From: an uncultured Anaerotruncus sp.
GTDB lineage: Bacteria > Bacillota > Clostridia > Oscillospirales > Ruminococcaceae
Length of the DNA stretch: 32,018 bases
Direction of reading: 5' to 3'
Assembly (NCBI GenBank): GCA_904398655.1
Contig: CAJFPF010000095.1
Coordinates: 1-32,018 of the forward strand
Shown here: positions 6,901 to 13,610 of the stretch, piece after piece
How positions within the stretch are numbered: the first letter of the stretch is position 1
How the letters are laid out: the number at the start of each line of letters is the position of its first letter
Notes under the pieces: generated by a model
The model's database searches: none
Told to the model about the DNA's origin: nothing
What the model saw: only the letters and a program-made list of their open reading frames with translations
Translations under genes and position numbers: made by a program

Positions 6901-8572
6901 TCAAGGCACGATCCAACGTCAAAGATTCTGAATAGGTACCCGCATCCAGAGTCAAGACATCCCCTGCTACGGCCTCCGGTAATGCCGCGGCAATGGTCTT
7001 GTACCGTTTCCGGGTCTCCCCACGGGTCAGAAGCACCGGGCCGCTCCCCTCGTCCAGTAGAGAGCGAATCCCCTCCCATTTGGCTTTCTCCGCAGTCGTA
7101 AGCTGCTCCTGCGCCTTCTGGGTTAAAGCCTGGTAGGCCTGCAGCGCCGTTTGCAGCTGGGCCTCTAATTCAGGAGTGAGTTGGGGCTTTTGAGCGGGAT
7201 CCGGTAACGCCTGAAGCATCCCACGGAAATCCTTCAAAGCTTTTTGATCGATCGCCGCCTGGCAATCGGCGTTTGTTTTGTGATCCGCCTGCTGATCCGG
7301 GCAGTCCTCTAGATGGACAAACGGCAATTTTTGCTCCAAACGCTCCAATTTTTCCAACGCGGCAGGCTTCACCAGATCCTTAACCGGTTGGCGCAATTGT
7401 TCATAGGCAGATCGAGTCTGGCGGATCTGCTCCTGTTGTTCCTGTGTGAGAGGATCCGCAGCCTCTGGGTCAGGCAAAGCCGCCACCAGTGCCTCGAAGT
7501 CCTGAGCCTCCTTCTGTTCCTGAGCTCTCTGCGCAGCGTCAATGGCCGCTTGGCAATCGGCTGCGGTCTGGTGTTCTGCCTGCTTGTCGGGGCAGTCTTC
7601 CAGATGGATAAAGAGGGGTTTGCTCTCCAAAGCTTTCAACCGCTCCACCTTTGTCGTATCCACAAGGGCAAGCGCCCGGCTATCCAGAGCATTGTAGGCG
7701 GCGCGGACTGCTTGAAGCTCCTGTTGAAGTTGCGGAGTGAGAGCTTCGACCTCTTCGGGATTGGGCAGACGATCTATCATGGTGTGGAAAGCAGAGGCCT
7801 GCTGTTGGGCCAGTGCGTTCCGGCAGTCCTCCTCTGTTTCATGGCTGAAGCTCTGATCGGGGCAATCTTCCCAATGGGCAAAGGGCAACGCTTCCAAGCG
7901 TTTTAACGCTTTCTCTTCCTCATTTATCAATGCTTTGGCGCCATCCGAAAGAAGCTCCCAGGCAGCGCGGACCTCTTCGACTCGGGCCCGTTGGGCGTCG
8001 GTGAGAGCCTGAACAGTCTCCAGATCCGCCAATCCTTCCATCTGCTTTTGAAATGTCTGAGCCGCCTGGCTGTCCGCAATGGCCTGAGCACAGTCCTCGG
8101 AGGAGCGGTGGGCACTGGTCTCCAATTGGGCCTCCGGGCAACCTTCGGAATGGGTGAAGGCGGCCAGCGCAACTAGCTGGTCCAGTTTTTCCAGGGCGGC
8201 CGTGGCGGCGGACCACCTTTGAGTTGCTTGGGTTCCGAATATCCTCTGAGGATCTTGCTGTCGAGTTTCTATCTTTTGACGGAGCTGTTGAGCCGCTTGG
8301 ACATCCGTCCGCTGTTGGGCAGAAAAGGGCGGCACTGACTCTGGAGCTGGAAGTGCCTGAATCTGAGCCAACAGCTGGTCCACATCTCTCAAATCTATAG
8401 CTGCATTGCAATCTTCTGGCTTTTGGTGGAGGCTATCCAGCAACTCCGCCTCGGGGCATCCTACAACATGAATAAAGGCGTTATCCTCCTGGGCCCACAC
8501 AGCGGGGGCTCCGGCAGAAACTGCTATCAGACAGGCCAGGACAAACGCCAAAAAACGATTCTTTTTCTTCAT
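3911..8572 (-). CDS. Giant secreted surface protein: five H2C2 repeats, beta-helix domains, C-terminal membrane anchor
   Basis: 1553 residues; AAGGAGG (8580-8586 region) fixes the start. Residues 1-27 are a Sec signal peptide (cleavage near VWA/QED). Residues about 33-500 hold five repeats, each opening with F-x-H-x3-C-P-x(6 or 9)-H-x5-C (Cys at 39/55, 145/161, 237/250, 327/340, 424/437), followed by a helical part of the type x-LP-x-LT-x-R-x-AY-x-L. Residues about 520-830 and 845-1020 resemble right-handed parallel beta-helices of the pectate-lyase/DUF1565 kind (GDVLTLDAGTYSESLTLD start). A Gly/Ser linker near 1314-1335 precedes a small domain (EDRIREAEDGDIIRANAS) and a Pro/Glu/Ser stalk. 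A membrane helix with a basic tail lies in the last 33 residues; no LPxTG motif is seen. An adhesin or glycan-binding role is likely but not proven. Confidence 0.85.
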   Translation of the reverse strand: MKKKNRFLAFVLACLIAVSAGAPAVWAQEDNAFIHVVGCPEAELLDSLHQKPEDCNAAIDLRDVDQLLAQIQALPAPESVPPFSAQQRTDVQAAQQLRQKIETRQQDPQRIFGTQATQRWSAATAALEKLDQLVALAAFTHSEGCPEAQLETSAHRSSEDCAQAIADSQAAQTFQKQMEGLADLETVQALTDAQRARVEEVRAAWELLSDGAKALINEEEKALKRLEALPFAHWEDCPDQSFSHETEEDCRNALAQQQASAFHTMIDRLPNPEEVEALTPQLQQELQAVRAAYNALDSRALALVDTTKVERLKALESKPLFIHLEDCPDKQAEHQTAADCQAAIDAAQRAQEQKEAQDFEALVAALPDPEAADPLTQEQQEQIRQTRSAYEQLRQPVKDLVKPAALEKLERLEQKLPFVHLEDCPDQQADHKTNADCQAAIDQKALKDFRGMLQALPDPAQKPQLTPELEAQLQTALQAYQALTQKAQEQLTTAEKAKWEGIRSLLDEGSGPVLLTRGETRKRYKTIAAALPEAVAGDVLTLDAGTYSESLTLDRALTIQAATGVRPQISGSWELKADISLKGLDFSASTTEGVLKVLSGSYVQLQDLGIDQLGSGSGLLVGNGSGAATGARVLLDNVYLKAGQGTGVLVRDAAAQLTIQNNSELSAGVAVSLEPGAGPISLSVLSSTLTGAQAALTANAPVNLQLQSSTLSGEQGLHLKADNCQVQATNSTLEGGAGGALSLEGQGGRVQIGGGSVLKNRIAGQAIIRFPGQSAGKGDQVHLDQVSLVDQSGAAEGTLVDYGGVLSSGVSITNQTAFLSTDGGAPILEREGEGNGFRNAYRSLEEALEKAEAGTLLELPAKTFELPKIQLTKPNLTIRGQNGTVLRTSGGVQILADNVVLEGLQIEFTGSTGYPLSYDGLDQPTHYLEGGSLQDVTLSGGGGLFVRGIQDLWLEGLTVENSTQAGINITASKLSLKDSSLTGSWGDLGIEASVTPYLELSQVTLGYGNLLKKQMIYSQWGKDASADTNRLEGLPTTWVGSIETVDGNRRTVYRPADNSNGEGVRLVTISDSGYTLQAVPSGDHAYRAVVAREVTATDVHIYPLTGEGFSPAPFTWTNGQAAVLFSVGGQTYTLFLRKGEVEAALYLLNETGKELDREIGRKLPENLMVDRLTVGGLAEGVDLYEEISDVTKLEVRLTAQRFSPRGTTGIPSELELSESQRQRVEGYLSETGYRIAELFTIKGALWSGSHSKPLELLRPLSYTVTLPSIAQDRSRYLLLYLNETSGIDQVPFQRSGSRITFSSQEEGPFLIAYAVGNGGSGSGSSGGGSGGSSGGPSAAEINEAFWQEVEDRIREAEDGDIIRANASRMLYVPAGVLRELDGREVTLVISYKGEETVIYGWNMLEVPKNRVYYSFEELARLYEQANLDPEEEQGDQLPGEIYSPHTGIYRPGITDPTVEVNPPVSPPSSSNIATEGPSSPELENSSRPEESEPEKFEPEEPESSSSQPDQQVSADPEKRRPSLAGWLVAAVVAGVGVAVGVVAFIFYRTRSGR
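7031..8476 (-). repeat. Five tandem protein repeats with conserved His2Cys2 motif
   Basis: Within the giant surface protein. All five units keep H-x3-C-P, then a second His, then exactly x5 before the second Cys. The gap between the first Cys and the second His is 9 in units 1-2 and 6 in units 3-5. Units 3-5 are the most alike (FxHxEDCPD), suggesting recent duplication. Confidence 0.85.
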
Positions 8573-8645
8573 TGGAAATCCTCCTTCCTGGGGGAGTGGG
8601 CAATTCTACCTTTTATACCATCTTTTCCTTTGATTGGGGACAATT

Positions 8646-9092
8646 TTAAGGGGTCTGTTCCATCTGTCGCAAAATTTTAGCCAAAGCTTGAGAAAACGCC
8701 AAATCCTCCTGAGAGGTTCGGCGGTGCAGACGGCCTGCTCGTCCCCCCGCACGCCGCACCTTCTGTCCCAGAAACCGCTCAAACAGCAATTGATCGATAT
8801 TTTGAGAGGTATATTCTATACCGCTTTGATGCAAAGCCCGCGCACCTCTCCCCAAGGCCATCGCCGCCACCCCATAATCCTGAGTCACTACCAAGTCCCC
8901 TGGATGCATGAGATTGGCCAATTTTAGATCGGCGCTCTCCCGCCCCTGGTCCACCAGGATCACCTGGCTATAGCCATCTTCTAGGTGGTGGCTGTGGTCG
9001 GCCACCAGGACCACCGGAATTTGCAGGGCTTTCGCCTGTTCTACAATCAATTCCCGCACCGGGCAGGCATCCGCATCCACCAAAATCCGCAC
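8646..9092 (-). CDS. DUF188 / YaiI-YqxD family protein
   Basis: 148 residues from a GTG start at 9092. That start is chosen because AGGAGG (9099-9104) lies 6 bases ahead and the protein then opens VRILVDADACPVRELI, the signature beginning of the UPF0178 (DUF188) family. A longer frame to 9209 would run through the terminator of the upstream gene. The fold is PIN-like (NYN/PIN superfamily), with Asp residues D6 and D8 in DADACPV and a DLVVTQDYGVAA motif near 80-90; a nuclease role has been suggested for the superfamily but the function is unproven. It lies 73 bases upstream of the surface protein gene on the same strand and directly behind a terminator. Confidence 0.88.
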   Translation of the reverse strand: MRILVDADACPVRELIVEQAKALQIPVVLVADHSHHLEDGYSQVILVDQGRESADLKLANLMHPGDLVVTQDYGVAAMALGRGARALHQSGIEYTSQNIDQLLFERFLGQKVRRAGGRAGRLHRRTSQEDLAFSQALAKILRQMEQTP

Positions 9093-9104
9093 CGCTATCC
9101 TCCT

Positions 9105-9136
9105 AAAAAAGGCGGGGGTCATTGCCGACCCCCGCC
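9105..9136 (-). terminator. Intrinsic terminator of the sigma/beta-propeller operon
   Basis: A perfect 10-bp G/C-rich stem (9111-9120 with 9127-9136, loop of 6) is followed on the - strand by six T (9105-9110). It lies just after the stop of the beta-propeller gene and abuts the ribosome site of the DUF188 gene. Confidence 0.92.
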
Positions 9137-9148
9137 TCAATCCATCTT

Positions 9149-11311
9149 TTAAAACAACTGAGCTGTTCCAAGCACATTCCAAGGCTCTATCTGGCATTTT
9201 GTCAACCAATCCGCCGAAAAGACATAGAGCATTCCATCCACGGCTGCTGCCTGCTCCGGGGCACTATAATCCGTATTGGAAAGTTGCGTTTGGGTGAGAA
9301 GTCCTTGCTGAGTTAGGCCGGTCTCGCCGTCCCAAGAAAATACAATATAGGCCCTCTCTTTTTCCGTCGCGCTGGAACGGGTCAAAATCGGCAGACCTAC
9401 CAGTTGTTCCTCTTGAAGCACCAACAGCCTGTTAGGGGCATTCAGCACATCCGAGTAACTCCCCTCACCGAAGGAGTAACTGGACACCAGACTTGGGGCA
9501 GCGGGATCCGAGAGATCCAAAAGCACTAGTTCCAACCCTCCAGAATTGCCCTGGGATTCCACCGACTGCCCAACCCCTAACGCAAAGCCTTCCCCTAGTG
9601 GGTGCAACTGGCGCAAAAACAGAGGAAGCGTCAATGTTTCCCCGGTTTTGGGCTGGGTGGGGTCGCTGAGATCCACCGACAAAAGCAGGCTCCCATCCTG
9701 AGTCGTGGAGGATAGGCAAGCAGCCCCGTTCAGATAACATGTTGCCGAGAGAGCTCCCTGCTTCAAGATTCCTTCCAAAGATCCCACCGGCTGTAACCAC
9801 CGATCCAATAGATAGAGGCTGTTCTCACAGGATCCTTCCTCTACCTCTAACGTAGTAGCCACCCGTAAAATGCCATCCTGTTCTTTCAGAGAGGCCCCAT
9901 CCGCCAGCTGTCCTGAGACACTGCCGCTGGCAGCCAAAGAGAATCCGCCCGGGACCAGTTCCATCCGGATCAAATTGGTCCGCCCACCTTCTGCATTCCC
10001 GTAGAGGTACAAATTTTCAGAGGTGAGATAGAAACCATCCGCTCCTCCCAATACAGCCTGCGTCTGAATTTGCGGGTTGGACAGATCGACAACAGATACT
10101 ACCGCATAGAGAGGAGAGGAGGCATCTGGGTTGTTCACAATTTGTTCTGCCTCCAACAACTTGGCCGTTTCTTGGGAGCTGTCATACGTAACCGGCACCA
10201 GCTCCGTCAACGTGGCCCCTGAAGCCGTGGGGTCTTGGGAAACTCCCCACCGGCTCAACACATAGAGGGTGTTTCCTTCCAATTGGGAAGACAAGTACTG
10301 TCCATCCTGCTGGAAGGTCTTCACCAGCTGTGGTTGAGCGGGATCGGAAATGTCGTAAAAGGTCGCCTTTGTTCCTGTATCACCATCCACGCCGCACCAA
10401 TTCCCCTGTTGGCTAGCACTTTCCTCCAGGGGGGCGGCTTCAGCGATCGTCTCCATTGGAAGCACTTCCTGAGGAATCCCGTGGTAATCTAAAGACAAGG
10501 TTACAAGCTGATCCCCATAGACATAAAAAGTCTGAATAGCAGATTCCAGGGGGATGGAAGCCACTTCCTTCATCTCGTTTACGGTAGAGATCTGAATGAA
10601 GGGGCCGGTACTTGAGGTGTTCTTCATCACATAGCTGTAGAGATAAATTCCATCGGTTCTGATCAGTGCGCCGGTTTCATACCGTTTATGATTCTCGCTC
10701 ACCCCAGCCGAAGCTAAATCAACGCTATCTTGAACCGCTTCTTCCACCGCCTGGTCCTCCCCCAAGCGAAGGGAGGTTGAAAGACCGGTTTCCGGCTCTG
10801 TTCCCAACGTATATACCTGATCCCGGATTTGGGCATAGCTCTCCGCATAGGCAGCCCCCGGTGCGCCACTATAGGCTGCCATACGGGGAATTGCGGCATC
10901 CTGCAGTTCCCCACTTTCAGGGTTTTCCTTCATTAAAGCGCCTTCTTCTGCCATGGCCGCTTCTGGAGCAGGGGCGCCCACCGCAGCGGAGGAAGACACC
11001 TCTCCCGCATCTGTAGTTTCTGCTGCTCCGCCACTCAGGAGACTGTTGTCCGCGCTTTGGGGCCCTGCCAAAAAGAATGCCCCTGCAACAAATACAAAAC
11101 AAGCCGCAATACCCGCTGCCGCCTTCCAACGGCGGGGAAACCGCAGAGGTGGATGGACAGATGGAGTAGATTCCTCCAACTCCTCCAATTTTTTTCGCAG
11201 AACTTCCGCGTCCAGGGAATGGGGACGTTTGATGTCCTGATTCAATTCGTCAAAACGGCTGCGCAAAAATGCCAGGGATTCCTCCAGCTCCTGTCGTTTC
11301 TCAGAATCCAT
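9149..11311 (-). CDS. Membrane-anchored beta-propeller protein, putative anti-sigma partner
   Basis: 720 residues from ATG 11311. AAGGGAG (11321-11327) is 9 bases from this ATG but only 3 from the GTG at 11317, so the ATG is preferred. Residues 1-62 are charged, helical and probably cytoplasmic (two heptad-like Leu/Glu stretches); residues about 63-83 are a single membrane helix; an Ala/Glu/Ser linker follows; from about residue 150 the protein is beta-rich with repeated YxYGDQLVTLS-, LYVLSRWG- and DLSDPxxP-type blades. This matches the family of secreted proteins with a C-terminal beta-propeller domain (Beta_propel). It follows an ECF sigma gene by 21 bases, and the topology (short cytoplasmic part, one helix, large sensor outside) is that of an anti-sigma factor, although no classical zinc anti-sigma motif is seen. 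That role is inference. Confidence 0.82.
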   Translation of the reverse strand: MDSEKRQELEESLAFLRSRFDELNQDIKRPHSLDAEVLRKKLEELEESTPSVHPPLRFPRRWKAAAGIAACFVFVAGAFFLAGPQSADNSLLSGGAAETTDAGEVSSSAAVGAPAPEAAMAEEGALMKENPESGELQDAAIPRMAAYSGAPGAAYAESYAQIRDQVYTLGTEPETGLSTSLRLGEDQAVEEAVQDSVDLASAGVSENHKRYETGALIRTDGIYLYSYVMKNTSSTGPFIQISTVNEMKEVASIPLESAIQTFYVYGDQLVTLSLDYHGIPQEVLPMETIAEAAPLEESASQQGNWCGVDGDTGTKATFYDISDPAQPQLVKTFQQDGQYLSSQLEGNTLYVLSRWGVSQDPTASGATLTELVPVTYDSSQETAKLLEAEQIVNNPDASSPLYAVVSVVDLSNPQIQTQAVLGGADGFYLTSENLYLYGNAEGGRTNLIRMELVPGGFSLAASGSVSGQLADGASLKEQDGILRVATTLEVEEGSCENSLYLLDRWLQPVGSLEGILKQGALSATCYLNGAACLSSTTQDGSLLLSVDLSDPTQPKTGETLTLPLFLRQLHPLGEGFALGVGQSVESQGNSGGLELVLLDLSDPAAPSLVSSYSFGEGSYSDVLNAPNRLLVLQEEQLVGLPILTRSSATEKERAYIVFSWDGETGLTQQGLLTQTQLSNTDYSAPEQAAAVDGMLYVFSADWLTKCQIEPWNVLGTAQLF

Positions 11312-11332
11312 TCTCACTCACTCCCTTCCGCA

Positions 11333-11860
11333 TTACTGTTCCAGCTGTGCCCGCAATTTTTTTAAGGTCCGGTGCAACTTGGAGCTCACCGTTCCTTGGG
11401 GGGCCCCAAGGATCTCAGCGGTCTCCCGCACGGTATACCCCTGTACAACTGCCAAGGCTACAATTTGTCGTTCCTGAGGGGTCAAAGTCTCCAGCGCGTT
11501 TAAAAGCGCCAACTTTTCCGTAGATTTTTCCTCCACCCCGGTCCGATGGTCGCTCAAATCCAAAAAGTCATCGATGTCCAACTCGTTTCGGCCGGTGATA
11601 TACTGTCCAATCCTACGCTTGCAGCGGATGGAAAGGATTCGCATGATCCAGGCTTTAAAGCTGCTTTCATCCCGCAGGTTCTTGATTCCTTTATAAGCCT
11701 CGATGAATGTCTCGCTCACCACATCCTGGGCATCATGGGAGTTTCCCAGGGAATAGAGCGCAACCCGGTAGAGGTCGTCCGCAATCTGCTGATAGACCTC
11801 TCCAAAACTTTCCTTATCACCAAGCCGGGCGCGCTTGACCGCTTCCACATCCACAACCAT
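11333..11860 (-). CDS. ECF-type RNA polymerase sigma factor
   Basis: 175 residues. Region 2 spans about residues 10-75: FGEVYQQIADDLYRVALYSLGNSHDAQDVVSETFIEAYKGI, with the DAQDVVSETF core-binding/-10 segment. Region 4 spans about 118-170 with the helix-turn-helix LTPQERQIVALAVVQGYTVRETAEILGAPQGTVSSKLHR. There is no region 1 or 3, so it is group 4 (ECF). The ATG at 11860 has a weak site (GGTGG) ahead. The gene opens an operon with the beta-propeller membrane protein. A TTGCGG-17-TATAAT promoter lies upstream, with an imperfect inverted repeat in the leader that could allow further control. Confidence 0.93.
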   Translation of the reverse strand: MVVDVEAVKRARLGDKESFGEVYQQIADDLYRVALYSLGNSHDAQDVVSETFIEAYKGIKNLRDESSFKAWIMRILSIRCKRRIGQYITGRNELDIDDFLDLSDHRTGVEEKSTEKLALLNALETLTPQERQIVALAVVQGYTVRETAEILGAPQGTVSSKLHRTLKKLRAQLEQ

Positions 11861-11911
11861 TTTTTACCACCATTTCTGCTTTTCCCTGGTGGCCAGCACC
11901 TTGGGAACTAG

Positions 11912-11942
11912 AACGGTTCACCCATATAGTGAAGCGAACCTT
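11912..11942. repeat. Imperfect inverted repeat in the sigma-factor leader
   Basis: AACGGTTCAC at 11912-11921 is mirrored by GTGAAGCGAACCTT at 11929-11942, with two extra bases in the right arm. It lies 52 bases upstream of the sigma start and downstream of its promoter. Candidate operator or RNA hairpin. Confidence 0.4.
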
Positions 11943-11999
11943 GCATTTTGTTGCACTTCTTCGCAAAAAATCCATCACTTCTCTGATACTATCTCATTG

Positions 12000-12028
12000 A
12001 TTATAGCAGAAAGCACTCCAACCCGCAA
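12000..12028 (-). promoter_or_regulatory. Sigma-A promoter of the ECF sigma operon
   Basis: On the - strand: TTGCGG (12023-12028), 17-base spacer, TATAAT (12000-12005), with TGC directly before the -10 (extended -10 type). It predicts a leader of about 130 bases before the sigma gene. Confidence 0.75.
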
Positions 12029-12033
12029 CTTTT

Positions 12034-12246
12034 TTAGGGGCCGGATGGAGTGGAGGGATCTTCTACAGCCAAAATAGCATAGACGCAGGCGGTGACCACC
12101 GATAGAAAGTTGGCCAGCAGGTTGATCTGCTCTGTATTTAAGCGCTCGGTCAACACTTGGGCCACTGCCGCCGCCAAATAGACAAATTGTGCGCCTTGTC
12201 CCGCTCCCGGCTGCCGGTTGGAGTGATTGCCGACATCCCCATTCAC
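12034..12246 (-). CDS. Small DUF6774-like protein
   Basis: 70 residues from a GTG start at 12246, chosen because a G-rich ribosome site (GGGGGGAGAGG) lies just upstream. The conserved part is residues about 20-62: QFVYLAAAVAQVLTERLNTE followed by QINLLANFLSVVTACVYAILAVE. It is a two-helix hydrophobic protein with the I-N-L-L-A-N-F-L-x-x-V signature seen in small Clostridia proteins annotated DUF6774. The function is unknown. Its 3' end lies just upstream of the sigma-factor promoter, and a terminator for the pfoR-like gene separates it from that gene. The N-terminal 18 residues are polar and poorly conserved in look. Confidence 0.65.
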   Translation of the reverse strand: MNGDVGNHSNRQPGAGQGAQFVYLAAAVAQVLTERLNTEQINLLANFLSVVTACVYAILAVEDPSTPSGP

Positions 12247-12320
12247 CGCCTCTCCCCCCTTTCCCTACCACCACTGTATGCGGTCCTCAGAGGAAAGGCA
12301 CCTATCAAAAAAATTCCAAA

Positions 12321-12353
12321 TGAAAAAGAGTGGCAACACATACGCGCTGCCAC
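12321..12353 (-). terminator. Intrinsic terminator after the pfoR-like gene
   Basis: The stem GTGGCA/TGCCAC (12330-12335 with 12348-12353, 12-base loop) is followed on the - strand by CTC and a T-run (complement of 12323-12327). It lies 28 bases after the stop. Confidence 0.6.
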
Positions 12354-12380
12354 CCTTTCCTCCTGGTACCGCAAAATCCA

Positions 12381-13394
12381 TCATCCAGCAGATTGCAATT
12401 TCAAATCACTGTCCTTGACCCAGCCCAATTTCTTCATCCAATGATAGAATCCCAGCGTCAGTACTGCCGGCAACAGGAAATGCAGCAATACCATCTCCCC
12501 CAAAAGTACCGGAAGGGCCACCGCCCCTTCCATTGCGGCCAGAGTACCAAATTGTCCCACCAAACCACTGGTCCCCATCCCTGCCCCTGACGCGGTATTG
12601 GACATCCGCAAAATACAGGTAGACACCGGTCCCAACACCGCAGAGGCCAATGTGGGGGGAATCCACAGCTGGGGCCGGCGCATTATATTGGCAAACTGAA
12701 GCATGGAGGTACCGATTCCCACACTTACAAGGCCACCCCAGCCGTTCGCACGGAACCCCATTACCGCGAACCCCACCATCTGGGCACAGCAGCCCACAGT
12801 GGCTGCCCCAGCTGCCAGCCCAGACAGATCCAACATGATGCACAGGGCTGCGGAGGAAATGGGAGCAGTGAGAGCCATTCCCACCACCACCGACACAATA
12901 ACTCCCATCGGCAGTGGGGAAAGTTCTGTGGCTGAGTTAACCACCCCTCCTAAGAAAGACATGAACTGGTTTACATACCCCCCGGCCAGCTGGCCCACCA
13001 GTCCTCCGGAGACGATGGTGACCATGGGCGTGAGGATGATATCCACTCCCGTTCGGCCGGCCACCAGGGATCCCACTTCGCTGCCCGCCACAGCGGCGAT
13101 GTAGGCCCCCACCGGTCCGCCCGCCACATAGCCAATGGCCCCACATGCCACGCAGGAGTAGACCACCAGAGGTTTGGCCTTTAGTCCAGCTGCCACTGCC
13201 GTTCCGATGGCAGCCCCTACAACAGGAGAAGACGCGCTGAGCACCTCTGTCAGGGGGGTTAGAAATCCCAATCCCGGCAGTTTGGCAATTTGGGAAAGGA
13301 CCAACCCAATAATCAGGGAGGAGAATAGACCCAATGCCATGGCGCTCATCGCGTCTATGAGATACCGTTTAAACAATTTTTGAAGAAGTTCCAT
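12381..13394 (-). CDS. PfoR/PTS EIIC-like membrane protein
   Basis: 337 residues from ATG 13394, chosen because AAGGAGC lies just upstream; the frame is open to 13514 but that extension overlaps the leader and is not membrane-like. About 9 membrane helices rich in Gly/Ala/Val. The sequence (MELLQKLFKRYLIDAMSAMALGLFSSLIIG, and SSPVVGAAIGTAVAAGLKAKPLVVYS) matches the PTS_EIIC_2/PfoR family, named for a regulator of perfringolysin O in Clostridium perfringens. These proteins lack the usual EIIA/EIIB partners, and none is present here. Transported substrate, if any, is unknown. It sits downstream of purD but has a strong promoter of its own and a leader of about 170 bases. Confidence 0.82.
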   Translation of the reverse strand: MELLQKLFKRYLIDAMSAMALGLFSSLIIGLVLSQIAKLPGLGFLTPLTEVLSASSPVVGAAIGTAVAAGLKAKPLVVYSCVACGAIGYVAGGPVGAYIAAVAGSEVGSLVAGRTGVDIILTPMVTIVSGGLVGQLAGGYVNQFMSFLGGVVNSATELSPLPMGVIVSVVVGMALTAPISSAALCIMLDLSGLAAGAATVGCCAQMVGFAVMGFRANGWGGLVSVGIGTSMLQFANIMRRPQLWIPPTLASAVLGPVSTCILRMSNTASGAGMGTSGLVGQFGTLAAMEGAVALPVLLGEMVLLHFLLPAVLTLGFYHWMKKLGWVKDSDLKLQSAG

Positions 13395-13538
13395 GTCCGC
13401 AGCTCCTTTTGATTTGTCAGGAAATTCACAAGTTTGCCGCCCAATCGCAACCACGGAACGTGATCCATGAATCCGAATGGAGACGGCCGTTGTGCACCTG
13501 TGGTTCCCTGCCATTTCATCGGCTGCGCAACAACCTCA

Positions 13539-13555
13539 GCGGCCGACCCGGCCGC
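13539..13555. other. All-G/C hairpin in the pfoR-like leader
   Basis: Perfect 7-bp stem (13539-13545 with 13549-13555, three-base loop) near the 5' end of the roughly 170-base leader of the pfoR-like gene. No T-run follows on the - strand, so it is not a terminator for the purine operon. Confidence 0.5.
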
Positions 13556-13572
13556 CAAAATTTACAATGTTC

Positions 13573-13601
13573 ATCATACCATAGACCTGGAGATAGGTCA
13601 A
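13573..13601 (-). promoter_or_regulatory. Sigma-A promoter of the pfoR-like gene
   Basis: On the - strand: TTGACC (13596-13601), 17-base spacer, TATGAT (13573-13578). It begins 10 bases after the purD stop, so the pfoR-like gene can be expressed independently of the purine operon. Confidence 0.75.
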
Positions 13602-13610
13602 CCAGAACTT

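Noticed and set aside
11975-12274. Alternative 99-codon frame overlapping the DUF6774-like gene
   Set aside because: The frame ending at 12034 gives the conserved hydrophobic two-helix pattern and has a fitting GTG and ribosome site; this one does not.
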